The notes under the pieces were generated by a model that saw nothing but the letters and a program-made list of their open reading frames with translations, made no database searches and was not told the origin of the DNA. A program made the position numbers and the translations under genes. Below, in pieces: positions 26,132-34,849 of a stretch of 57,758 bases of DNA. Origin of the DNA: JACRBE01 sp964429005 (lineage in GTDB: Bacteria > Chlamydiota > Chlamydiia > Chlamydiales > JACRBE01). Within the stretch, counting starts at the first letter, position 1; every line of letters starts with the position of its first letter. The stretch spans positions 1 to 57,758 of the forward strand of contig CAYSAJ010000009.1 in assembly GCA_964429005.1 (NCBI GenBank). The letters are read 5' to 3'.

Positions 26132-28273
26132 ATGGCAACAATTTCAGGATATCAATCTCTTTTATCCCAGTATCTGACAAGTATTTCTCAGATATCTGAA
26201 GGTGAAACAGTTGTAAGATCTCTTTCCACAGATACAGATCTTAACCCAGAATCTTTGTCTCGAATTCAAGCCTGCCTTCAACGGTCTCAAGTCGCTCTAT
26301 ATAGGGTGGATACGATAGCCAGAGCCTTAGATAGTATTAGGGTAGCGGATGCCTCTCTCCCTCCATCAGAAAGAGCCGCTAAACAATTTCTCCTCGATTC
26401 CCTCTCCTTAGAGAAAAGAAACGATTTCGTCAAACTTAGTAGATCCTGCTCCTTAGCTCAGGAAAACCTTTGGTTTTTATCCTTAAATTTCGAAGAAAAC
26501 CCTGAAATGATCTTACATTTAACTCCTGAAATGGTGAAAGCGATCCAAGTCGTTCGAGAAAAAGGGATGTTTGGCATTTGTGAACAAGAGGTACTCGGAG
26601 GTGGCGCATTTGGTGAAGTGCGGAAAGTAGAGATGTTGGAGATATCCCCCACACCACTTGCTCGAAAAACTTACCGAGGGGCAGCAGATCATACCACTCT
26701 TCTTAAAGGCGCTGCAAAGGTCATGCATATCCATTCAAAACACGTGCTCAGTCCTAAACTGATCATGAATGGTCAAATTTACCTTGATCTTGCTAGTGGA
26801 TCCTATGATAAAGGTGTTGAAAGTGGGGAAGTGTTAGCCCATTTTTCTTCTTTAACTGAGCAAATCTTAAGAGGCCTCAGTGACATGGAAGAAAAAAAAC
26901 TCGTTCATAGAGATATTAAAGGAGATAACATCCTTCTTAAAAAGAACGCTGCTGGAGAAAGTGAAGCTGTTCTTGTTGATTTTGATTTATCACGTAAAAT
27001 AGGCTCACCTGTTCGCACAGTAGGTGCTTTATATTATTGTCCTCCTGAATTCTCATCGGTTCCAGCTGCAGACCCCACACATGATAGCTGGTCTTTAGGG
27101 GTGACCTTATATGAGGCATTGACTCACATATCGATCTTATCAACTTTCAATCCTAGAACAGGTTTATGGGAAAAGCCTACTCGAAAAGATTCTATAGTAA
27201 GAAGACGGGAATCGATAAGTCAGGAAGAAATTTATGCTAAAATTGACGCTATTCCCACACTTGCATTCAGACAACCGGCTATAGAAGAAAAATTACATCC
27301 TTTCTTAAAAAATCTCGCTGAAGAGTCTCTCCATGATACTTGGGTTGATTTAGGGAAAAAGGCATTTTTTCTTAAACATGGTCTTGCAAAAGGAGCAACG
27401 CTTATCTCTTCAATGACCTCAGACGAAAAATCACAAGCTTTCCTTACGCTAGGCCGAGAAGAGCATAAAAAAACTTTTCCTATAGATGAAGAGACATTTG
27501 ATGATTTTATTCTCCGAACTGGAAACGAGGTAGCGATAACCAAATATGGAGATTCTTTTATTGAGAATTTCATCTCTCTTCATGCCAAACAAATCGAAAA
27601 AAACACAAAAATGCTTCTGAGAAACTTACTTCAAATAGATAAAGCGAAAAGAATGAAACCTACTGAAGCGAATTATCACCATTTCCATATTGGACGCATG
27701 TTTATTGATGCTGCCTCCAAAATCACAAAAATGGGTAAAAAATGGATCGCTAGAAGAAGGGCTGCTGGAATAATCCCTCCAGTGAGATCTGCTCCTCCAA
27801 TAAATTATGGTATGCCCCTATCTCCTGCAATTCCGACAGGGTCAACTCCTCTATCAGATACAAGAGCGGCTGTAACGATATCTTACTCTGCTTTAAGAGT
27901 TGTGGATAGAGATTCTTATGCTGCTGCTTTACCTGCATATCCTGGGTCAACAGACTCAGAAAGCTCTTATGAAGCTTTGCATACAGAAAGTTATACAGCT
28001 GCCCCCTCTTCAACGGGAACTCCTTCTTCCCCTGAAGGATATGATGCATTGCCCGTTTCACGAGAAGAAGTCTACACAGGCGTACCACCAGAAGTCTATA
28101 CTTCAGGCTCAGAAGAGCTCTATGATAGTTTAGAATCTCTTTCCTATACAAGTGGCCCTTTGACTGCTCCTACTCAATCTCATCAAAGGGAAGTCTACAC
28201 TACTGGAACCGACTTTGCTGCTGAAGCTGAAAGCATCGCAGCTGATGCGTTTATTGGCATCGTTGAAGATTAA
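26132..28273 (+). CDS. Eukaryote-type Ser/Thr kinase with tyrosine-rich tail, effector candidate
   Basis: Protein of 713 residues. Residues 1-150 have no recognised domain. The kinase domain covers about 154-330, with the Gly loop LGGGAFGEV (155-163), a VAIK-type lysine K179 (LARKTY), the catalytic loop HRDIKGDN (259-266) and DFD (283-285) where DFG is usual. The activation segment ends in YYCPPEF, and DSWSLGVTLYEA follows. Residues about 330-545 are helical and unassigned. The tail, about 585-690, is rich in Pro, Ser and Tyr: eleven tyrosines at 585, 596, 603, 613, 621, 637, 648, 656, 664, 672 and 689, in repeats such as EVYTG, EVYTS, EELYDSLES. No membrane segment is visible. Ribosome site is weak. 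Confidence 0.85.
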   Translation: MATISGYQSLLSQYLTSISQISEGETVVRSLSTDTDLNPESLSRIQACLQRSQVALYRVDTIARALDSIRVADASLPPSERAAKQFLLDSLSLEKRNDFVKLSRSCSLAQENLWFLSLNFEENPEMILHLTPEMVKAIQVVREKGMFGICEQEVLGGGAFGEVRKVEMLEISPTPLARKTYRGAADHTTLLKGAAKVMHIHSKHVLSPKLIMNGQIYLDLASGSYDKGVESGEVLAHFSSLTEQILRGLSDMEEKKLVHRDIKGDNILLKKNAAGESEAVLVDFDLSRKIGSPVRTVGALYYCPPEFSSVPAADPTHDSWSLGVTLYEALTHISILSTFNPRTGLWEKPTRKDSIVRRRESISQEEIYAKIDAIPTLAFRQPAIEEKLHPFLKNLAEESLHDTWVDLGKKAFFLKHGLAKGATLISSMTSDEKSQAFLTLGREEHKKTFPIDEETFDDFILRTGNEVAITKYGDSFIENFISLHAKQIEKNTKMLLRNLLQIDKAKRMKPTEANYHHFHIGRMFIDAASKITKMGKKWIARRRAAGIIPPVRSAPPINYGMPLSPAIPTGSTPLSDTRAAVTISYSALRVVDRDSYAAALPAYPGSTDSESSYEALHTESYTAAPSSTGTPSSPEGYDALPVSREEVYTGVPPEVYTSGSEELYDSLESLSYTSGPLTAPTQSHQREVYTTGTDFAAEAESIAADAFIGIVED

Positions 28274-28389
28274 TTCTTCTCTTTTCTTCTTAGCTCATGT
28301 TACTTAGTTTTTTCTGTAACATTGGCGTTTTTTCAAGCACTTAAGTATTCTAAGCTGCACCTTAGTTTTTTAACGGACACAACGCGTCT

Positions 28390-29001
28390 ATGGCTAAACT
28401 CTACTTTTACTATTCCGCGATGAATGCCGGAAAGAGTACAACGCTTTTGCAATCGAGTTACAATTATATTGAAAGAGGGATGCAAACACTTCTTTTTGCG
28501 CCTGCTTTTGATACTCGATTTGGTGGCGTCAATATTTATTCTCGAATCGGGCTTAAGCAGCCAGCTACTGGCTTTAATTCCCAGATTGATCTTTATGAGC
28601 TTGTCAAAGGACAACTCCCTGAACTTCCAAAGCTACGATGCATCTTAATTGATGAAGCTCATTTCCTTACAAAAGATCAAGTGAAGCAACTTACACAAAT
28701 CACTAATGAGCTCAACATCCCAGTTTTATGTTATGGACTTCGATCTGATTTTAAAGGAGAACCCTTCGAAGGAAGCATGTATTTGCTAGCGTGGGCTGAA
28801 GAACTCATAGAAATCAAAGGTATCTGTCACTGTGGGCGCAAAGCTACGATGAACCTTCGTATTGATCAAAATGGCCGCCCTCTTGAAGAGGGGGAGCAAG
28901 TACAAATTGGAGGGAATGAAAGTTATACCTCTATGTGCATGCGCCACTTTAGAGAAAACAATCAAAAATTCTGTCAGCAACAACTTTCTACTTTGGTATA
29001 A
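28390..29001 (+). CDS. tdk: Thymidine kinase
   Basis: Phosphorylates thymidine in nucleotide salvage; 203 residues, normal for the type II family. The P-loop is YSAMNAGKST (8-17), the Walker B region LIDEAHFLT. The C-terminal zinc site is formed by CHCGRK and the late CMRHF Cys-His residues. It is followed after three bases by an MFS transporter gene, so the two are likely co-transcribed. The start is ATG, without a strong ribosome site. Confidence 0.95.
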   Translation: MAKLYFYYSAMNAGKSTTLLQSSYNYIERGMQTLLFAPAFDTRFGGVNIYSRIGLKQPATGFNSQIDLYELVKGQLPELPKLRCILIDEAHFLTKDQVKQLTQITNELNIPVLCYGLRSDFKGEPFEGSMYLLAWAEELIEIKGICHCGRKATMNLRIDQNGRPLEEGEQVQIGGNESYTSMCMRHFRENNQKFCQQQLSTLV

Positions 29002-29004
29002 CAA

Positions 29005-30231
29005 ATGAAATCTTCAATGAAGGGCTGGATTGTATGTCTTGTCGCAGCCTGTTTTTTTTCATATGAGCTTGTTCAATTTCATATGCTCAATGCGATTGCC
29101 CCAATGGTGATCAAATCATTATCTTTATCAACGACGCAATTTTCTGCTCTTTGCTCCACATATTTACTTGCAGATGTCATCTTCCTCATCCCAGCTGGGA
29201 TCATTCTCGATAGGATTCCTGTGAGAAGAGTGATATTGTTTGCACTTGGACTTTGTATATTAGGAACTTTTGGATTTGCAATCTCCACCAACTTTTTTTG
29301 TGCAGCAGCGTCCCATTTCTTATCAGGAATAGGCAACGCTTTTTGTTTCTTAAGTTGCATGATGCTTGCAAGCAGCTGGTTTGGTAATAAAAGCTCTTTT
29401 GTCATGAGTGTGATGATCACGATAGGGCTATTAGGTGGCGTTGTAGCTCAACTTCCTTTTACTCTGCTTGCTGAAAATTTTGGATGGCAGATGACCCTTG
29501 TCATCGATGGTCTTGTCGGATGTTTAATTTGGATTTTGAACTTTATTTTTGTTCACCAAAACAAACTTGAAAATGAGATAAAGCCTCATTTGTCGATTCA
29601 GAATTTCTTGCAAAAGATGAAGCCTGCTTTTCTCAATTCTGAGGTATGGAAATGTGGTTTTTATACGGGGCTTATGAACCTCCCGCTTATGATCATCAGT
29701 GCGATGATTGGAAATTTGTATCTTACAGAGGTGCTAAAATTCTCTCTCCTTGATGCTTCATTAATCACTAGTATGATTTCTATGGGGACAATTGTAGCCT
29801 CACCTCTTTACGGTCTCCTCAGCGATATCACACAAAAGAAAAAACCATGGATGCTTCTAGGTGCACTATTTACACTTCTCTCATTTTTTGTGATGATGAA
29901 TGTAGAAAACCCCTCCATGGAAATGATGATCGCGATCTTCTTTTCCCTTGGATTTTTTTCTGCCTCTCAGGTACTCGGCTATCCAATGATTACAAACTCT
30001 GCCCCTGAAGACCTCAAAGGGACTTCTATGGGCGTGGCTGCTGTGATCATCATGGGCCTTGCTTTTGTAGGACAGCCTCTCACAGGTTTATTAATCGACA
30101 TGGCTTCTCACGATGGAGTTTATGATTTCGATAAAGCGCTTCTTATATTCCCTTTAGGGTTTATTATTTCACTGGCTCTATCTTTCATAATGAAAGAAAA
30201 AGTGAGCGTCACCGAGGTGAGCTCTTCATAA
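29005..30231 (+). CDS. MFS transporter
   Basis: Inner-membrane transporter of 408 residues with 12 predicted hydrophobic segments. The signature between helices 2 and 3 is GIILDRIPVRRVI, the MFS motif A variant, and a long basic loop follows helix 6. The substrate cannot be told from sequence. Its tight spacing to tdk (three bases) hints at a nucleoside or related metabolite, but that is weak. A bidirectional terminator follows. Confidence 0.88.
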   Translation: MKSSMKGWIVCLVAACFFSYELVQFHMLNAIAPMVIKSLSLSTTQFSALCSTYLLADVIFLIPAGIILDRIPVRRVILFALGLCILGTFGFAISTNFFCAAASHFLSGIGNAFCFLSCMMLASSWFGNKSSFVMSVMITIGLLGGVVAQLPFTLLAENFGWQMTLVIDGLVGCLIWILNFIFVHQNKLENEIKPHLSIQNFLQKMKPAFLNSEVWKCGFYTGLMNLPLMIISAMIGNLYLTEVLKFSLLDASLITSMISMGTIVASPLYGLLSDITQKKKPWMLLGALFTLLSFFVMMNVENPSMEMMIAIFFSLGFFSASQVLGYPMITNSAPEDLKGTSMGVAAVIIMGLAFVGQPLTGLLIDMASHDGVYDFDKALLIFPLGFIISLALSFIMKEKVSVTEVSSS

Positions 30232-30235
30232 AGGA

Positions 30236-30260
30236 AAAGGGCCCTTAGTTAGGGCCCTTT
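30236..30260. terminator. Bidirectional intrinsic terminator
   Basis: A perfect 9-bp stem (AAAGGGCCC with GGGCCCTTT), loop TTAGTTA, fills the 32-base gap between the MFS gene and the convergent M48 peptidase gene. Confidence 0.85.
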
Positions 30261-30263
30261 AGC

Positions 30264-31499
30264 TTAAGGATTAGTTCGTGTTTTAGTAGGCTTGAAATAT
30301 TTTCCATATTCCAAAGGTTGATCTCTTTTCCACGGACAATAGGTATTGCAATATTGAATTCTCTCACCAAGGCTTGGATGTGATGCTCTCCAAAAAGTAT
30401 AGAAGGCGCCAGGATAGGGCACTCCTAAATCCTTTTGTTGGAGGATCACAAAGGCCTGAGCCGCTGCTCTGTTATTTTGGGTAATTTCTAATCCAAAAGT
30501 ATCGGCTTGATGTTCCATCGTACGTGAGATGTAGTTAGATAAAGGATCTGTTGCGATGGTAAAAAAATTGATGAGCAAAAGAAGTAGAGGAACCGATGCG
30601 ATATGATGAATGGCAGGTATTCCCAATTTTTCTTTGTACTTATGAATAAGAGCTCTCGATATACGGTAAATTAAATAGAAAGTTACAAAAGACAGAAGGG
30701 TTGCATAAAGGATATACCAGAGCATATGGTGAAGAACATAATGGCCCATTTCATGTCCCATCACGAACAAAATTTGATCATCATTCATTTCCTTTAAGAT
30801 CGTATCCCAAAGTACAATTCTTTTTGATGAACCAAATCCCGTTACGTAGGCATTTATGGCCTTCGTGTCTTGACTCATATCAACTTCAAAAACTCTGCTA
30901 TGTTCTATTCCTGCTCTCTCAGCTAGATTTAAGATTTTTTTCTCTAAAGATTTATCCTTCATCGGACCAAATTTATTAAAAAGAGGTGCAATCCATATAG
31001 GTTGAACGAAAACCATAAATACAGTTAGAGCTGTACTAACGAGAGCGCTATAAAACCACCATCTACGTGGGCTTTTTTTCATGAGAAGATAGAAGATCCA
31101 CACAAACGCAAGGGCGAGAATTAATTGAACACCGAAGCCTTTAAAATACTGACTTAGCCAGCGCGCTAAAGTTTGGTTTGACATTCCAAACTGGTGCTCT
31201 TTAATAAACCCAGCATAAAAATCGAGAGGGAAACTCAGAAGTGAGTAAATTACGGAAAACAGGATCAAGTAAACAGCAATCGTACCATACCAATTTTTTC
31301 CGATCTTATGGGAAAAACGCTCTAATTTTCCGGTAAATCCTTTAATGAGAAAGAGAGCTGGAAGAACTAACGCTAAAAGGCATCCTATTCCCCAAATCAC
31401 ATTCCCCATACGAAAGTAAGCTAGGGCTTTTTCGGTAGCTGCAGGCACTGCAACTGGGGGACAATCACAAGCTGCCGCTGCAAGTAGTAAATTTAACAT
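30264..31499 (-). CDS. M48-family membrane metallopeptidase (CAAX prenyl protease-like)
   Basis: Integral membrane zinc protease of 411 residues, like Ste24/CAAX prenyl protease 1. The zinc site HExxH is H249-E250-H253 (VMGHEMGHYVLHH), and the third ligand is the Glu in RTMEHQADTFGLEI. Hydrophobic segments lie near 35-52, 73-92, 124-140, 149-172 and after the zinc site. In bacteria, relatives take part in membrane protein quality control; eukaryotic ones cleave prenylated proteins. The start is ATG with GGAG ten bases upstream. It is divergent from pgeF. Confidence 0.92.
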   Translation of the reverse strand: MLNLLLAAAACDCPPVAVPAATEKALAYFRMGNVIWGIGCLLALVLPALFLIKGFTGKLERFSHKIGKNWYGTIAVYLILFSVIYSLLSFPLDFYAGFIKEHQFGMSNQTLARWLSQYFKGFGVQLILALAFVWIFYLLMKKSPRRWWFYSALVSTALTVFMVFVQPIWIAPLFNKFGPMKDKSLEKKILNLAERAGIEHSRVFEVDMSQDTKAINAYVTGFGSSKRIVLWDTILKEMNDDQILFVMGHEMGHYVLHHMLWYILYATLLSFVTFYLIYRISRALIHKYKEKLGIPAIHHIASVPLLLLLINFFTIATDPLSNYISRTMEHQADTFGLEITQNNRAAAQAFVILQQKDLGVPYPGAFYTFWRASHPSLGERIQYCNTYCPWKRDQPLEYGKYFKPTKTRTNP

Positions 31500-31581
31500 G
31501 AAAGAGTACTCCTGATTAATAGATCATCCTGCGGATCATACGAAAAAGGTTTTTTAACCTATAGTGATTTATTCGCGCGAT

Positions 31582-31607
31582 TTGGCATGCTGCTCAAAGG
31601 TTATAAT
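31582..31607 (+). promoter_or_regulatory. Candidate promoter of pgeF
   Basis: TTGGCA (31582-31587) and a perfect TATAAT (31602-31607) are only 14 bases apart, shorter than the usual 16-18. The -10 box ends 13 bases before the ATG at 31621. Confidence 0.35.
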
Positions 31608-31620
31608 CTGAGGAAGTGCG

Positions 31621-32394
31621 ATGATTCACAAGAGCAAAGGGACGATCGAATGGCTTGAATTTAATTTACTTGCTGATGACCCCCATATCCGCCATGGAGT
31701 ATTTCTACGAAAGGGTGGCGTGAGTAAAGAGCCCCATTTATCATCATTAAATGTAGTGATGGGGATTGGTGATGATCTATCACATGTTCAAGAAAACAGA
31801 AAACGAATTCGAGAGACTTTAGATTTGAGTCATCTAGTTTCAACACGGCAAGTACATGGCTCGGATGTAGTCCATGTTACAAATCCCTTATTTGACTATC
31901 CCCCTCACGATGGTCTTATGACGAGTGAAAAAGACATAGGACTGTTGATTGTTCATGCAGACTGCCAAGCCGCCCTTTTTTATGATCCGATTCATAAAGC
32001 TGTAGCAAGTGTGCATGCAGGGTGGCGAGGGCAAGTGAAAAACATTTACAAGGAAACCATTGAAAAAATGAAGCGGGCTTTTGGATCAAACGAGGAAGAG
32101 ATCCTTGTTTGCATCTCACCAAGTCTTGGGCCGGAGCACTCTGAATTCATTCATTATCAAAAAGAGCTTCCCGAAGAATTTTGGGATTTTCAAGTGAGAC
32201 CCTATTATTTTGATTTATGGGAGATATCTCGTTATCAACTCTTGCAATGTGGCATTTTGCCCCATCATATTGAAATCGCTGAAATGAGCACCTATTCAGA
32301 TCCTGAAATGTTTTTCTCTTACCGCAGAGAGAAGCACGCAGGAAGGGTATCCCAAATCACTGGAGGGCATGGAACAGTTATTGGTTTAGTGTGA
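31621..32394 (+). CDS. pgeF: PgeF/YfiH multicopper-oxidase-fold protein
   Basis: Protein of 257 residues of the YfiH family (peptidoglycan editing factor PgeF; some relatives show purine nucleoside phosphorylase activity). The conserved metal-site blocks are QVHG (H79), HADCQA (C115) and VHAGWRG (H132). Length and spacing fit the family. The start is ATG with GAGGA seven bases upstream. The final 17 bases overlap the end of the convergent cupin-like gene. Confidence 0.92.
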   Translation: MIHKSKGTIEWLEFNLLADDPHIRHGVFLRKGGVSKEPHLSSLNVVMGIGDDLSHVQENRKRIRETLDLSHLVSTRQVHGSDVVHVTNPLFDYPPHDGLMTSEKDIGLLIVHADCQAALFYDPIHKAVASVHAGWRGQVKNIYKETIEKMKRAFGSNEEEILVCISPSLGPEHSEFIHYQKELPEEFWDFQVRPYYFDLWEISRYQLLQCGILPHHIEIAEMSTYSDPEMFFSYRREKHAGRVSQITGGHGTVIGLV

Positions 32395-32731
32395 TCCCAT
32401 CTTTGAATTCGATCCGTAGTAATTCTAGTCTTGTATCCCCATTTTGTGTAGTGTGAAGCTCATCAAAAGGATCTATACTTCTATATACGGGAATATTTTC
32501 AGGAAACTCAACAACTGTTGTTGATCCATCGGCTTCAAATCTCGTTACGCTTCCTCCCTTAAAGGCAATCACAACATGAGGATATTCATCACGATGCTCC
32601 CCTACCTTTTCATACGGATCAAGGCCTATTTTTGAAACGCGAACATGGGAATTATCTAGCTGAACCTCATAGTCAATAGAAAAAGCACTGAGAGTACTGA
32701 TCAAAGATAAAATAATAAGAAATTTATTCAT
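32378..32731 (-). CDS. Small exported cupin-like protein
   Basis: Protein of 117 residues with a signal peptide (MNKFLIILSLISTLSA). The mature part looks like a single cupin barrel: VGEHRDEYPHVVIAFKGGSV holds H, E and H in positions that could bind a metal, followed by beta-strand-rich sequence ending in ELHTTQNGDTRLELLRIEF. Function unknown. Its ATG overlaps the endonuclease V stop by four bases (ATGA), so it is the last gene of that operon. Confidence 0.75.
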   Translation of the reverse strand: MNKFLIILSLISTLSAFSIDYEVQLDNSHVRVSKIGLDPYEKVGEHRDEYPHVVIAFKGGSVTRFEADGSTTVVEFPENIPVYRSIDPFDELHTTQNGDTRLELLRIEFKDGITLNQ

Positions 32732-33432
32732 GTAGATTCCATTTGTTGAAGATGTTGTTTACGGCATTTATTGGCCGCATGGTGAGCAAATCTTGTGGGC
32801 TCTGGAAGACGGTACCTTCTAAGGCAGCTTTGAACAATGTTCACAGCTGTTTCAAAAGAGACTTTGTGGCCTGGAGCGATAATTAATGGATTGGACCTTG
32901 CTTTTGTTCGCAGAAGAATACCAATTCTTTTTTCTTTGTAAATCAAGTTTGTTTGACTCCCCGGTGTTTCTCCAAGCTCCATCTCAGGTTTACCAACAAG
33001 AATACTTTTTGCTACACCAATCGTTGGAATATCAAGGATCACACCCAGTTGGCAAGCGATGCCAAATCCTCTTGGATGAGATAGCCCTTGACCATCTACT
33101 AAAATAAGATCTGGCCAAGTCTTCAATGAAGAAAGAGTTTTTACAAGAGATGGAGATTCACGAAACCCTAAAAGGCCAGGGATATAAGGAAAGGATTGTT
33201 TTTCTGCTAAAGTAGCTTCTTCCATAAGAGAAAAATCAGGGTATGAAAGAACCACAGCAGAGGCATAAACCATTTGCGTAGGATCAAAACGTGTATTACT
33301 GACATCGACACCTGCAATCGTGGTAAGGGGGCCGAATTGATCTTCTACAATAACCTTACTAGATAGTTCTTTTTGAACCTCGAGGGCACGTGCTGGTGTT
33401 GATGGATAAAGAAAGTCATGAGGGATGTCCAT
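32728..33432 (-). CDS. nfi: Endonuclease V
   Basis: DNA/RNA repair enzyme of 234 residues that nicks one base 3' of deoxyinosine. Catalytic residues are D43 (IAGVDVS), E92 (GFRESPS) and D113 (ILVDGQG), with HPRGFG at 119-124. It matches the length and order of Escherichia coli Nfi. The start is ATG. Preceded by a small exported protein gene and coupled by overlap to the cupin-like gene. Confidence 0.94.
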   Translation of the reverse strand: MDIPHDFLYPSTPARALEVQKELSSKVIVEDQFGPLTTIAGVDVSNTRFDPTQMVYASAVVLSYPDFSLMEEATLAEKQSFPYIPGLLGFRESPSLVKTLSSLKTWPDLILVDGQGLSHPRGFGIACQLGVILDIPTIGVAKSILVGKPEMELGETPGSQTNLIYKEKRIGILLRTKARSNPLIIAPGHKVSFETAVNIVQSCLRRYRLPEPTRFAHHAANKCRKQHLQQMEST

Positions 33433-33462
33433 GACGTGTATTTTACCAAAGAAAAAGAGAAT

Positions 33463-34023
33463 CTAGAAAGAGTTTTTCTCTTTCAGCTCCAGATATTTTG
33501 GAACCGAAACCTCCAAAATTTGACCTGTAGGTAAGGATTGAAAAATCTGATTGATATCGGAAATTTTAGGAGCTACGATTTCAAGGGATGGTGGCATCCC
33601 TTCAATTTCTTCAAGTTGGAGGTGTGCCTCTCGGAGAAGATACTCCCGTCCTTTTCGGAAAAAATGAAGTTTAGGTTTGAATTCTTGAGGTACAGAGTTT
33701 AATGCCTCCTTATAAGAATCAAATTCCCTTTCCCAAGGGAAACTGTGGTTTCCTTCCTTCAATTCTCTTACTTTATAGTGCATGACAAATTGGGCATGCT
33801 GATACTGGGATTTCATATATTCGCGGATCCGAATCACCTCAGAATTGATATCATCTTTCCCGAAGATGTGATCAACAAAAGCGTAGTCTCCTAAATCTTC
33901 AGCCTCAAGATCTAAAATCTTCTCTGCGACTTTATCTATTGGAGAAAGCAAAAAAGCTCTTTTTTCAGCTGTAAAAGAGAGGGAAATCAAACTCATTAAA
34001 AAAAATAGGTATATTCTTAACAT
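33463..34023 (-). CDS. Exported protein of unknown function
   Basis: Unrecognised protein of 186 residues with a signal peptide (MLRIYLFFLMSLISLSFTA, cleavage likely after FTA). The mature part is charged, with a region of Lys, Glu and aromatic residues (HFFRKGREYLLREAHLQLEE) and a Pro-rich turn near the end (MPPSLEIVAPK). The ATG at 34023 fits the signal peptide; the frame also extends to a TTG at 34059 with less support. It lies 37 bases after the DUF167 gene. Confidence 0.72.
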   Translation of the reverse strand: MLRIYLFFLMSLISLSFTAEKRAFLLSPIDKVAEKILDLEAEDLGDYAFVDHIFGKDDINSEVIRIREYMKSQYQHAQFVMHYKVRELKEGNHSFPWEREFDSYKEALNSVPQEFKPKLHFFRKGREYLLREAHLQLEEIEGMPPSLEIVAPKISDINQIFQSLPTGQILEVSVPKYLELKEKNSF

Positions 34024-34060
34024 AGATAATAAGCTAATTCCACCTTGATAATAGAGCAAT

Positions 34061-34354
34061 TTAAAATAATTCTTGGTCTTTGGGAAAAAGGGACAGAAGC
34101 TCTTCTTCAGTAATACCCAGGATCAGGACCCTTTTATGGCGAGATGTTTCTCCTCTGGTAATCGTTATGGCTTGCTTTGGAAGATGAAAAGTTTTTGAGA
34201 GCAAAGCTATGAGCGCTTGATTCGCCTTCCCATCTTCAGGCACCTCTCGAAGCTTAATTTTGAGCTCATCTCCCTCCCATCCAACGATCCCTTCCTTGGA
34301 ACTTCTAGGAATTACTTTAATCAACAGGGATGTCAATTTTTCTGGCGGAGACAT
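34061..34354 (-). CDS. DUF167/YggU family protein
   Basis: Protein of 97 residues. The DUF167 core is plain: LLIKVIPRSSKEGIVGWEGD near the start, then LKIKLREVPEDGKANQALIA and ITITRGETSRHKRVLI. The fold is known from E. coli YggU but the function is not. Its reading frame starts at ATG 34354. It opens a minus-strand run with the 34023 gene, nfi and the cupin-like gene. Confidence 0.9.
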   Translation of the reverse strand: MSPPEKLTSLLIKVIPRSSKEGIVGWEGDELKIKLREVPEDGKANQALIALLSKTFHLPKQAITITRGETSRHKRVLILGITEEELLSLFPKDQELF

Positions 34355-34459
34355 TTTTTTTCTCTCGTGTAAGTCGACTATTTTTAATTAATCGATCATA
34401 ATAAGTGAAATAAATTCGCAATCTGGTTTAGAATAAATAACTTTATTATCTTTCTCTTG

Positions 34460-34477
34460 GCGTTATGGATATAACGC
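34460..34477 (+). promoter_or_regulatory. Hairpin in the leader of the cold shock gene
   Basis: GCGTTAT and ATAACGC form a perfect 7-bp stem with loop GGAT, 93 bases before the start of the cold shock gene. Long structured leaders are known for cspA-type mRNAs, but a role here is only a suggestion. Confidence 0.3.
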
Positions 34478-34570
34478 TGATTAAAGGATAATATATAGAA
34501 GTTTCTTAAAAAATTAATATAGTTAATTAGTTTTTTAAGAAAAGTAAACAACAAACAAAATGGTAATTTC

Positions 34571-34777
34571 GTGTCAAAATCTAAAGGTACAATCAAATTT
34601 TTCAACTCACAAAAAGGTTACGGTTTCATCACTCCAGCTGGTGGCGGTAAAGATCTTTTTGTTCACATTAACAATGTTGAAGGTGACGCTCAGTTTCTTC
34701 GTGAAGGACAAAAAGTGGAGTATGTAGAAAGACCGGGTCGCAAAGGTCCTGAAGCTACAGACGTCGTTCTCTCATAA
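34571..34777 (+). CDS. Cold shock protein, CspA family
   Basis: Single-stranded nucleic acid-binding protein of 68 residues. RNP1 is KGYGFI (residues 15-20) and RNP2 is LFVHI (30-34). The start is GTG at 34571; an ATG at 34560 is in another frame. No good ribosome site is visible. A stretch of 216 bases separates it from the divergent DUF167 gene and would leave room for a long leader. A terminator follows. Confidence 0.93.
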   Translation: MSKSKGTIKFFNSQKGYGFITPAGGGKDLFVHINNVEGDAQFLREGQKVEYVERPGRKGPEATDVVLS

Positions 34778-34797
34778 GTTAACGTTTGTACTGCTCG

Positions 34798-34849
34798 CCC
34801 CCTGTTTTGAAAATAAAGGCTAAAGTCTTTGATCAACTGGGGGTTTTTT
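34798..34849 (+). terminator. Intrinsic terminator after the cold shock gene
   Basis: CCCCCTG and a matching CTGGGGG-type arm (34837-34843) pair as an imperfect stem with a long loop, followed by TTTTTT. The T tract overlaps the stop codon of the convergent glpD gene. The C5/G5 core is solid; the exact stem is uncertain. Confidence 0.6.

Noticed and set aside
27750..28151. A 133-codon open frame on the minus strand
   Set aside because: Antisense to the repetitive tyrosine-rich tail of the kinase; repeat composition on the coding strand explains the open frame.
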